Source: Pedobacter miscanthi
GTDB lineage: Bacteria; Bacteroidota; Bacteroidia; Sphingobacteriales; Sphingobacteriaceae
Direction of reading: 5' to 3'
DNA length: 64,000 bases
NCBI RefSeq assembly: GCF_003315595.1
Contig: NZ_QNQU01000008.1
Location: forward strand, 183,418-247,417
Shown: piece by piece, positions 24,921-31,885 of the stretch
Layout: each line of letters starts with the position of its first letter
How positions within the stretch are numbered: position 1 is the stretch's first letter
Program-made: the position numbers and the translations under genes
Notes under the pieces: generated by a model
Databases searched by the model: none
The model's input: the letters and a program-made list of their open reading frames with translations, nothing else
What the model was told of the DNA's origin: nothing

Positions 24921-26990
24921 TTATAGTTTATCCCAGTTATAAGTTAAGCCCAGTACATAAGAGCGTCCGTAGCTGTAGGGTACTGCTGCACCGCCGGTAC
25001 TATGTGCACCGCCCGAAGCTGTTGAGCTATTGGTTAATTGTGTAACATTAAACAGGTTTTTAACACCTGCATTAATGGTTAAAGAGCGGAACAGGTTTTT
25101 GTTCAGCATTAAATCTGCCGTATGGAAATCGCCAACCTTTACCAGTGTGGCCGCAGTATTGTTGCTGCTTAACTGGTAGCTTGGTAAACTGCCTGTATAT
25201 TTATAAAACAGGCTTATGCTTCCATTCAGTTTGGTAAATGTGTAGGTAATGTTCGAGTTTACCTCTGTAGCCCATGCAAATTCGGGTGTTTGCAGGTTAT
25301 CGTTTTCGTTCAAATCGTTATACCTTCCGATGTACGATACTCCAAGTGTAGCCTGGAGGTTTTTAAAGATTAAGGTATTTTCCAGTGTGCCACCCGTTGT
25401 TTTGTATTTGGAAATGTTGATCAGCGTGGTGATGCTCGGATTTGTTGGATCAAAACCAAATTCAATCCTGTTTTTAAACTCATTGTAAAATGCCGATAGG
25501 GTAGAACGGAACTGGAAATCCCTAACCTGCACGCCTGCCCATGCCAAAGAGCCGTTAAAACTGTTCGATTCTTCTGCTTTTAAATTGGGGTTGCCCAGAA
25601 TGTTATGACTCGCATCAACAAAATCGTAGTACAACTCCCTAAGTGCAGGAGAGCGGAAACCCCTTGCATAAGCCAAACGCAGATCGAGGTTTTTGGTCAG
25701 TGTAAATTTGGTGTTTAACGAGGGGATTACCGGAGGAGCATCGTAAATAGAGTTTTTGATAAACCTTAATCCTGGTCTGATATTGATGCCATCGGTTAGT
25801 TTAAGTTCTGATGAAATAAACGCGGCATAATCGTTAATTACTGGCGAACCGCTTATTCTTTGTCCGCTGGCTGCATCGCGGTTATACTCAAAACCCGGTT
25901 GCAATGATATCGAATTATTGAGGACATAAACGGCTGTTGCCCTAAAAATGGCTGAATTAAACTTGGCAATATCCTGTTCGCCTGCACCGGTTGATAATTC
26001 TTCCGTATTATTGGTAAAATCGTGAACCACAGTTTTAGTTGCGCGGTCGAGTTTAGTAAAGCCTGCAATGGCCGATAATTGAAGGTTATTACTGATTTTA
26101 TATTCTGATTGAAGCTGTTGGGTATATCTGTGAGTGGTATAGGTTTGTAAAAGACCTTTATAAGTATTCGGATTTAAGCCATAACGCACATCAATATCTT
26201 CTTTTAATCCGTCTAAACGATACCAGATATTGAAATTATCATTCCGGTAAGCAATTTTGGTATTTCCCAAATATTGTTCTTTTGGTTTCCAGCGGTTGGG
26301 TAGGGCATTAACTTCGGCAATGGTAGCTGTTTTCGAAGCCAGGTTCCAGCCCCCGAAATCATTGTGTGTAAAACCTGCCAGTACGATCCAGTTATTGTTT
26401 TTCCAATTGGCGCTGATATGCTGTATGTGGTTGCCTTTGCCCGAAAATGCTTCATATTCGTTCCCGGCTGTTTCTTCCTGCACCCTTGCCGATAAATTTA
26501 ACAGGGATTTACCGGTACCACGTTTCGTAATGATATTGATTACACCAGCCAAAGCATCGGTACCATATACCACCGACATTGGTCCTTCTACAATTTCGAT
26601 ATGATCGATGGTATTGATATCGATCTGGTTTAAACTTTCTCTCGCATCCGAGCGGTCTACCATTGGCACGCCATCAAGCAAAATCTTGATGTTTCTGCCC
26701 GTCATTCCCATTAAAGAAACATCGGTAGTGCCTAATGTCAAATCGTTGCTGAAACGAAAGCCCAGTTCGGTACTCAAAATCTGCTGTACATTGGTAGCAG
26801 CCCTTAGTTTTATCCTTTCGGCACTAATCGTTCTGATGTTGTAAACAGAATTTCTTAAAGTTTGCGGTCCGTATTGACCCGTTACCACCACCTCTTTCAA
26901 ATCATTTGCCTTGGTGGTATCAACTTTATTTTCCTGAGCTACAGTAACAAATCCGCAAAGCGATAAGACAATTAATAAATATATTCTCAT
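24921..26990 (-). CDS. TonB-dependent heme receptor (HmuR-like)
   Basis: 689-aa outer-membrane receptor with signal peptide (residues 1-18, ...TVAQ). The plug domain spans about 30-150 (LKEVVVTGQYGPQTLRNSVYNI; SVVYGTDALAGVINIITK). The beta-barrel follows, with AYARGFRSPALRELYYDFVD and NPNLKAEESNSFN, common to heme and siderophore receptors, and ends in the strand RSYVLGLTYNWDKL. Heme specificity is inferred from the adjacent hmuY gene. It is divergent from an AraC regulator (102 bp), whose probable binding sites lie between. Length is within the family's 650-750 aa. Confidence 0.87.
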   Translation of the reverse strand: MRIYLLIVLSLCGFVTVAQENKVDTTKANDLKEVVVTGQYGPQTLRNSVYNIRTISAERIKLRAATNVQQILSTELGFRFSNDLTLGTTDVSLMGMTGRNIKILLDGVPMVDRSDARESLNQIDINTIDHIEIVEGPMSVVYGTDALAGVINIITKRGTGKSLLNLSARVQEETAGNEYEAFSGKGNHIQHISANWKNNNWIVLAGFTHNDFGGWNLASKTATIAEVNALPNRWKPKEQYLGNTKIAYRNDNFNIWYRLDGLKEDIDVRYGLNPNTYKGLLQTYTTHRYTQQLQSEYKISNNLQLSAIAGFTKLDRATKTVVHDFTNNTEELSTGAGEQDIAKFNSAIFRATAVYVLNNSISLQPGFEYNRDAASGQRISGSPVINDYAAFISSELKLTDGINIRPGLRFIKNSIYDAPPVIPSLNTKFTLTKNLDLRLAYARGFRSPALRELYYDFVDASHNILGNPNLKAEESNSFNGSLAWAGVQVRDFQFRSTLSAFYNEFKNRIEFGFDPTNPSITTLINISKYKTTGGTLENTLIFKNLQATLGVSYIGRYNDLNENDNLQTPEFAWATEVNSNITYTFTKLNGSISLFYKYTGSLPSYQLSSNNTAATLVKVGDFHTADLMLNKNLFRSLTINAGVKNLFNVTQLTNSSTASGGAHSTGGAAVPYSYGRSYVLGLTYNWDKL

Positions 26991-27014
26991 TTATTTAGAC
27001 TAATTATAAATAAT

Positions 27015-27086
27015 TGTGCAAATTTGTGCATAATCATCAAAAACAGATAACGTTGAACGGATAATTAATACCGCTAAACGGATTAA
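27015..27086. promoter_or_regulatory. direct repeats between the heme receptor and AraC genes
   Basis: AACGGATAA at 27056-27064 and AACGGATTA at 27077-27085 are 21 bp apart (two helical turns), with a weaker copy AACAGATAA at 27042-27050. A second pair, TGTGCA at 27015-27020 and 27025-27030, is 10 bp apart. Direct repeats at helical spacing are the usual target of AraC-type proteins, and the gene for one starts at 27093. Function is inferred. Confidence 0.35.
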
Positions 27087-27092
27087 ATCAAT

Positions 27093-28010
27093 ATGGAATT
27101 TAAATGCTCCGCAGGTGGAAAGCTGATTTCCCAAAATACTTATCCCGATAATTTCGATAGCAATGATGCTGTTGCTGAAAACGTTGTACGGTGGAAAAGT
27201 GAAACCGCTTCATTACAGCTGAATGAAAAATGGTTTAAAGGCATTCATATTGTTTTAATAGATGTTAATGCCCTTTCTACTGAGGTATTTTTACTGGAAT
27301 GTTCGCAAGCGCCTATTGGATTTATTTTCTGCTTAAACGGCGCAATCGATTACGCCGATAAACATGGGGATTATTCACCACTGCTTACAAACGAGCAAGA
27401 TCTCAATCTGGGTAGTGTTGATACCTTTAAGTTCAGGGTAACCGAAGCGGCAAAATTGCTTTACATACAACTTACCGAAACCTATTTTAGTAAGATCGCC
27501 GGAAATGCCACGGCCAATATTCTTTATGGAGTACAATCAATCAAGCCCGAAACCAATTCAATATTGCAGCATATCATTAATAATAGGCACGAAGAAAGGG
27601 CAAAACGCCTCTTTTTGGAAGCCAGGATATTTGAGCTGATTATTGTATACCTCCATCAGGGGGAAGAGAAGCAGGCGGTTACTTTTAAGCAGGAAGATAT
27701 TAATAAAATTATGCTGGCCAAGCAGCTGGTAGAGCAGGATTTGCAAAAGCCAAATTCCTTAATCGAACTTTCGCGAAAAGCAGGAATTAACGACTATAAA
27801 CTGAAAAAAGGTTTTAAAGAGTTAACTGGACATACCGTATTTGGCTACCTGTATAAAATTAGGATGGAAAAGGCCCATTATTTCCTGTCGAAGGAAAAAA
27901 AGACCGTTAATGAGGTAGCTTTTTTAGTTGGTTATAAAAATGCACAGCATTTTATTGCAGCCTTCAAAAAGAAGTACAACATTTTGCCCGGAAGCTTAAA
28001 TAAAAATTAA
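27093..28010 (+). CDS. AraC-family transcriptional regulator
   Basis: 305-aa protein with an N-terminal sensor-like half (about 1-195) and a C-terminal AraC DNA-binding domain (about 200-305): LIELSRKAGINDYKLKKGFKELTGHTVFGY, then RMEKAHYFLSK and VNEVAFLVGYKNAQHFIAAFKKKY, the double helix-turn-helix signature. It resembles the PchR/YbtA-type regulators that control siderophore or heme uptake in response to the ligand. The gene is divergent from the heme receptor and likely controls it. Its 3' end is 22 bp from the convergent LacI gene. Confidence 0.88.
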   Translation: MEFKCSAGGKLISQNTYPDNFDSNDAVAENVVRWKSETASLQLNEKWFKGIHIVLIDVNALSTEVFLLECSQAPIGFIFCLNGAIDYADKHGDYSPLLTNEQDLNLGSVDTFKFRVTEAAKLLYIQLTETYFSKIAGNATANILYGVQSIKPETNSILQHIINNRHEERAKRLFLEARIFELIIVYLHQGEEKQAVTFKQEDINKIMLAKQLVEQDLQKPNSLIELSRKAGINDYKLKKGFKELTGHTVFGYLYKIRMEKAHYFLSKEKKTVNEVAFLVGYKNAQHFIAAFKKKYNILPGSLNKN

Positions 28011-28020
28011 AAACTTAGCG

Positions 28021-28030
28021 CAAACGTTTG
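28021..28030. promoter_or_regulatory. LacI-type operator palindrome, downstream copy
   Basis: Perfect palindrome CAAACGTTTG, in context GCGCAAACGTTTGTTT. It lies just beyond the stop codon of the lacI gene. It matches the copy at 29104-29113 and, read on opposite strands, both have CG on one side and TT one base beyond the other. Confidence 0.5.
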
Positions 28031-28032
28031 TT

Positions 28033-29049
28033 TTACTCTTTCACCTCATTTACAATCAGGTCTGATTCTACGATAGTGTTGTAATAAGCCTGGTTTTCCG
28101 AATTCGGACTATGGATTAGATCCAGTAGTATATTTGCAGCTTTTTGCCCTTGTAAATAAGGATATTGCTCTACAGATGCCACTGGCGAATTATCCAAATA
28201 GCTGATAATCGGTAGGTTGGCGTAACTCACTACGTCAAAATCATTAATTACGTTTAGTTTTTTGAAATATTTGATCAGGAAAAGTGCAACATAATCGTTA
28301 AAGGCAACAATGGCAGTAGGTTTTCTTTTATGGTTTAAAAACTGGTTTGCTGCCTCAATGGTACCCTGTTCGGTTAAATCGCAGTTTACCACCAATGATG
28401 GATCGAATTTTAAACGGTTAAAGGTAATGGCCTGCATGTAACCATCTTTACGTTCCTCACTCGCATAGAGTGTATTTGGTCCGTTAATCATGCCAATGCT
28501 CCTGTGTCCTTTTTTAAGCAAGTAATTAACCGCTTTAATTGTAGCACTTTCTAAACTACAGGCCACATAATGCACATTTTTAAAAGGCGGTATACGGTCG
28601 AAAAATACAACCGGGATATTAAAAGAGTTCAGTTTCTCAAAATGGTCGAATTTGGAAGTGTCTTTACTGATGGATACCAGTAATCCATCAACACGCTGAT
28701 TTTTCATTTTTTCAACGAGCTTAACTTCCTGCTCATAATTATCGTGCGATTGTGCAAAAATAACCGTGTAGTTCTTTTTTATTGCCTCGTCCTCAATGGC
28801 CGAAATGGCTATGGAGAAAAAATGTTCCGATAGTTCAGGCAGAATAACGCCAATGGTATACGTTTTTCCTTTCTGGAAAAGGATGGCAGCATTATTTGGC
28901 TCATAGTTTAGAGACTTTGCCAGTTGTTTGATTTTCTCCCTGGTTACCGCGCCAATACTGGGATGATCGTGCAGCCCCCTTGAAACACTCGAAGGAGAAA
29001 TGTTTAAAATTCTGGCGATTTCTTTTATGGTTGTTGGTTTCGATTGCAT
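28033..29049 (-). CDS. LacI-family transcriptional regulator
   Basis: 338-aa regulator: HTH at about 7-27 (IKEIARILNISPSSVSRGL), hinge about 45-60 with LNYEPNNAA, and a periplasmic-binding-like sensor domain from KTYTIGVILPELSEHFF to about residue 330 (GHRSIGMINGP; ILLDLI). The gene sits divergent from the ECF sigma/FecR/SusCD locus, across 681 bp. Bacteroidetes LacI regulators often govern sugar use through such operators. Two CAAACGTTTG palindromes flank the gene, one 55 bp upstream of the start, suggesting autoregulation; the effector sugar is unknown. Confidence 0.92.
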   Translation of the reverse strand: MQSKPTTIKEIARILNISPSSVSRGLHDHPSIGAVTREKIKQLAKSLNYEPNNAAILFQKGKTYTIGVILPELSEHFFSIAISAIEDEAIKKNYTVIFAQSHDNYEQEVKLVEKMKNQRVDGLLVSISKDTSKFDHFEKLNSFNIPVVFFDRIPPFKNVHYVACSLESATIKAVNYLLKKGHRSIGMINGPNTLYASEERKDGYMQAITFNRLKFDPSLVVNCDLTEQGTIEAANQFLNHKRKPTAIVAFNDYVALFLIKYFKKLNVINDFDVVSYANLPIISYLDNSPVASVEQYPYLQGQKAANILLDLIHSPNSENQAYYNTIVESDLIVNEVKE

Positions 29050-29103
29050 TCTAACTGCTAAACTACATTAAATTTCTTCAACTTGTACTTATACAAAATT
29101 AAT

Positions 29104-29113
29104 CAAACGTTTG
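29104..29113. promoter_or_regulatory. LacI-type operator palindrome, upstream copy
   Basis: Perfect palindrome CAAACGTTTG 55 bp upstream of the lacI start codon, in context AATCAAACGTTTGCGT. It is the second copy of the motif at 28021-28030. Confidence 0.55.
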
Positions 29114-29294
29114 CGTTGTTTTTTTTCTTCATTTCTTTTCTCCAGCCTATAAATATCGATACATTCGGGACATAAAACGATACCAAATTCTGAAAATTAA
29201 TAATAGCAAATTTATCGGTAGAAAACAATTCCTGACGGTTAAAAATGAACCTGGACTTAAAGAAATAATGAGGCATTGATAAGAAACACCCCCC

Positions 29295-29426
29295 ATGATT
29301 AACAAAAATTCCCCTCAGGTTGAGGGGTTTTTAAAACAAAAAAACGAGAAGTGTTCGTACCACTTCCCGTTAAATGGGTTTTTCCTGCAGGCAGGAAACA
29401 ATAAGTTATCTAAGCTATATGTTTAA
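29295..29426 (+). CDS. 43-aa conserved micro-ORF ahead of the ECF sigma gene
   Basis: ATG at 29295, TAA at 29424-29426. The product starts MINKNSPQVEGFLKQKNE, then has KCSYHFPLNGFFLQAG and ends NNKLSKLYV. The blocks KCSYHF and LSKL recur at 31772-31858 just ahead of susC. At DNA level AAGTGTTCGTACCACTT (29349-29365) is identical to 31772-31788. Three hairpins overlap the frame (CCCCTC/GAGGGG at 29311-29327, AACGAGAAGTG/CACTTCCCGTT at 29343-29371, TTCCTGC/GCAGGAA near 29382-29397), so a structured RNA is a fair alternative to a peptide. No close known family comes to mind. It may be a leader peptide, an RNA leader or a remnant of a susC leader. The rest of the 681-bp spacer 29050-29730 shows no other gene. 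Confidence 0.4.
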   Translation: MINKNSPQVEGFLKQKNEKCSYHFPLNGFFLQAGNNKLSKLYV

Positions 29427-29730
29427 CCCATATCAAAGATATAAATTTAGTTGTTTTAAAGTGCGCATTTACTGATCTAATTGTGCTGATAAATAGTTAA
29501 AATTAGATTTAGAGATTTTTTTAACCAAATTGATGATTATATAAAAAGAAGAATAAAAGTCGAAATTCCTTAACGCAATCCTGATCCCTGTACAAACCGA
29601 AACCCTTCTAACCTTAAAGCGACTTTTTTTAGTTTAACCAACCGATATAGATAACTTAATATAGGGTTAATGTTAATGCACTTTATTTGCACCTTTTTTA
29701 AAACTTATTAGTCGTTTCCAAACTGGGTAT

Positions 29731-30318
29731 ATGTACGGAGAATTAGAAAGTAATTTTTTTCTTTTGGTAAAGTTGAATAAAGATAAAGCTTTTAAGCTGG
29801 TATTTGATGCTTACTGGGATGCGCTTTATAAACAGGCCTATAAAAAAGTTCACTGCAGGGATATTGCACAGGATCTTGTACAGGATGTCTTTGTTGGTCT
29901 TTGGGATAAAATGGAACTTTTAGATGCCGAAGGCAGTGTACTTGCTTATTTGTTTGCCATTCTCCGTAATAAAATATTAAAACTTTACGAAAAGGACGAA
30001 GTACGTTTACGGTACGCGGTAAGTGTTGTAACTGATGTGGTACCTGCTGATTTGCACTCGCAAAACAGTATCCTCGAAAAAGAACTTAAAGCCGTTATTG
30101 ATGCCGAAATAGCCCGGATGCCATTGCGCATGCAGGAAATTTACCTGATGAAAAAAGAAGACGATCTTTCTATAAAACAAATAGCCGAAGATTTATCACT
30201 ATCAGAACAAACTGTAAAAAATCAGCTTCAAATGGCCTATAAACGTTTGCGTACAAGGGTTACAGCCTACGATTCTTCGTTGGTAATGCTTACACTATTT
30301 ATCGCCAAACATTTATAA
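29731..30318 (+). CDS. ECF-type RNA polymerase sigma factor (FecI-like)
   Basis: 195-aa sigma-70 family protein of the extracytoplasmic-function type. Region 2 covers about 15-85 (AFKLVFDAYWDALYKQAYKK; DIAQDLVQDVFVGLWDK) and region 4 about 120-180 (IARMPLRMQEIYLMKKEDDLSIKQIAEDL; SEQTVKNQLQMAYKRLR). It lies upstream of a FecR anti-sigma gene and a SusC receptor with an STN domain, the standard outer-membrane-to-sigma signalling set for a polysaccharide or glycan locus. A 215-bp gap with a dispersed repeat separates it from FecR, wider than usual. Confidence 0.93.
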   Translation: MYGELESNFFLLVKLNKDKAFKLVFDAYWDALYKQAYKKVHCRDIAQDLVQDVFVGLWDKMELLDAEGSVLAYLFAILRNKILKLYEKDEVRLRYAVSVVTDVVPADLHSQNSILEKELKAVIDAEIARMPLRMQEIYLMKKEDDLSIKQIAEDLSLSEQTVKNQLQMAYKRLRTRVTAYDSSLVMLTLFIAKHL

Positions 30319-30373
30319 TTCCCCGTATTCTTAATTATAAGTACGCTCTAGAGATATTTTTAATGTCTAAGGT

Positions 30374-30450
30374 CGTCACCCTGAATTTATTTCAGGGTCT
30401 ATTTTGCAGGAAAGATGCTGATCCCGATGTAAAATCGAGCCAGCATGACG
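30374..30450. repeat. dispersed repeat inside the sigma/FecR gap
   Basis: Begins CGTCACCCTGAATTTATTTCAGG and closes with CATGACG; the first part matches 13310-13335 and the end is inverted, giving a weak inverted-pair organisation. It splits an otherwise tight regulatory pair. Confidence 0.55.
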
Positions 30451-30533
30451 ATTCCGATTGGAAACTCAAAAAAAATAATTTTCGCATGGTACTTTTTACC
30501 AGGTAAACGTATAATCCTATAAAAGCAGGTATT

Positions 30534-31688
30534 TTGAATACAGAAGAAATCAAATATTTACTCAAAAAGTATAACAACCAAACGGCTACTCCTCAGGAAA
30601 AAAAACTGGTAGAGGAGTGGTATGAACATGTAAATGGTGAAGATTTATTGCCATCGGCATTTAGTGAGACTGAAATTAAGAGCCAGTCTTTCAGTAATAT
30701 TCAATCCAGAATTAAAGTACAGGCAGATGTGAACAAACCAAAACAAATAAAACTTTTTTCTTCATGGTTTTTTAGGGCAGCAGTTGTTTTAATTACATTG
30801 TCTGCTGGTTTGTATTTCTATTTAAAAAGAACAGAATCAAATCCGCCGGTAATTAGCTCCAAACTAATTAAAACTCACATAATCCCTGGAGGTGATAATG
30901 CCATACTTTCTTTGGCCGATGGATCGAAAGTGATTTTGAATAAAACTGCTGATGGCCAGATTGCTGATCAATCGGGGGTAAAGATCATTAAAACAAAAAG
31001 TGGCGAACTGCTCTATCGTTTTATTGGTAATCCGAATGTCAGTGCAACAGCCATGAATACAGTAAGTACACCACGAGGCGGACAATATCATTTAATTCTG
31101 GCTGATGAAACGGAGGTATGGCTAAATGCAGCTTCTTCAGTTAAATTTCCTGCTGCATTTGTTGGCAAGGAGCGTAAAGTTGAGGTTACTGGTGAGGTTT
31201 ATTTTGAAGTAAGTAAAAATAAAACAAAACCATTTATTGTGCATACCGATCAATCAGACATAAAAGTTTTAGGTACACATTTTAATGTAAATACCTATGA
31301 TGACGAAGAATACCAGCGCACCACCTTACTGGAGGGAAGTATTGAAATGAAAACTGGTAACCAGAAAGTACTGCTCACTCCAGGTCAGCAGGCCAATATC
31401 GGCGGGAAAAGGGATGCAATCAAAATAAGGGAAATTAATGATCTGGATGCCATAATCGCATGGAAAAACGGCTATTTCCAGTTCGAACAATCAGATCTCC
31501 GGTCGGTAATGCGGCAGGTTTCGCGATGGTATAATACAACCGTTAGCTACAATGGTACCATACCAACAAAACAATATACGGGCAAAATACCGAGGAGTGT
31601 AAATGTAGATAAACTAATCGAGATGCTTTCTTATACAGGCATTCACTGCGAGGTAGAACACAATCAGATCACTGTAAACCCTAAATAA
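30534..31688 (+). CDS. FecR-family anti-sigma factor
   Basis: 384-aa inner-membrane signal transducer. Start: TTG at 30534 (MNTEEIKYLLKKYNN), preceded by AAAAGCAGG, because no ATG exists ahead of this conserved N-terminal anti-sigma segment. One membrane helix lies at about 80-100 (FFRAAVVLITLSAGLYFYL). The periplasmic FecR domain includes TPRGGQYHLILADETEVWLNAAS, GEVYFEVSKNKTKPFIVHT and LLTPGQQANI. The C-terminal domain after about 300 contacts the receptor STN domain. It holds or activates the upstream sigma factor and senses the SusC-like receptor. Non-ATG start is moderately sure. Confidence 0.92.
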   Translation: MNTEEIKYLLKKYNNQTATPQEKKLVEEWYEHVNGEDLLPSAFSETEIKSQSFSNIQSRIKVQADVNKPKQIKLFSSWFFRAAVVLITLSAGLYFYLKRTESNPPVISSKLIKTHIIPGGDNAILSLADGSKVILNKTADGQIADQSGVKIIKTKSGELLYRFIGNPNVSATAMNTVSTPRGGQYHLILADETEVWLNAASSVKFPAAFVGKERKVEVTGEVYFEVSKNKTKPFIVHTDQSDIKVLGTHFNVNTYDDEEYQRTTLLEGSIEMKTGNQKVLLTPGQQANIGGKRDAIKIREINDLDAIIAWKNGYFQFEQSDLRSVMRQVSRWYNTTVSYNGTIPTKQYTGKIPRSVNVDKLIEMLSYTGIHCEVEHNQITVNPK

Positions 31689-31718
31689 AACCAAACACAA
31701 ACTATAAACGATTAAAAT

Positions 31719-31861
31719 ATGAAAGAATATTACTAAAAGCCATTCAAATTAAAATTCCCGAAAAAAGCCATAAGTGTTCGTACCACTTTAAGCTGACTTT
31801 TCAGGACACAACCTGTGCCGATAGATCCGCAACAGGAAAACAATATTTATCTAAGCTATAA
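31719..31861 (+). pseudogene. second KCSYHF micro-ORF/leader copy, apparently frameshifted
   Basis: A frame open from 31685 to TAA at 31859-31861 encodes KIPEKSHKCSYHFKLTFQ, ending SATGKQYLSKL. It has no ATG, GTG or TTG. The nearby ATG at 31719 is one base out of frame and reads only five codons (MKEYY). One extra A in the AAA run at 31722-31724 would join ATG to the frame and give a 47-aa peptide starting MKRILLK. The frame is the same as susC, which begins 27 bp after the TAA position. The match to 29295-29426 in DNA is high at AAGTGTTCGTACCACTT and TTATCTAAGCTATA. It may be a broken leader peptide, a structured RNA leader or an assembly error. Confidence 0.45.
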
Positions 31862-31885
31862 TGTTTAAAACCCAGATTCAGTTTT

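Noticed and set aside
29309..29334. Hairpin CCCCTC/GAGGGG as a plain terminator of the lacI gene
   Set aside because: lacI runs on the minus strand and starts at 29049, so this hairpin cannot end it; it is more likely part of the leader.
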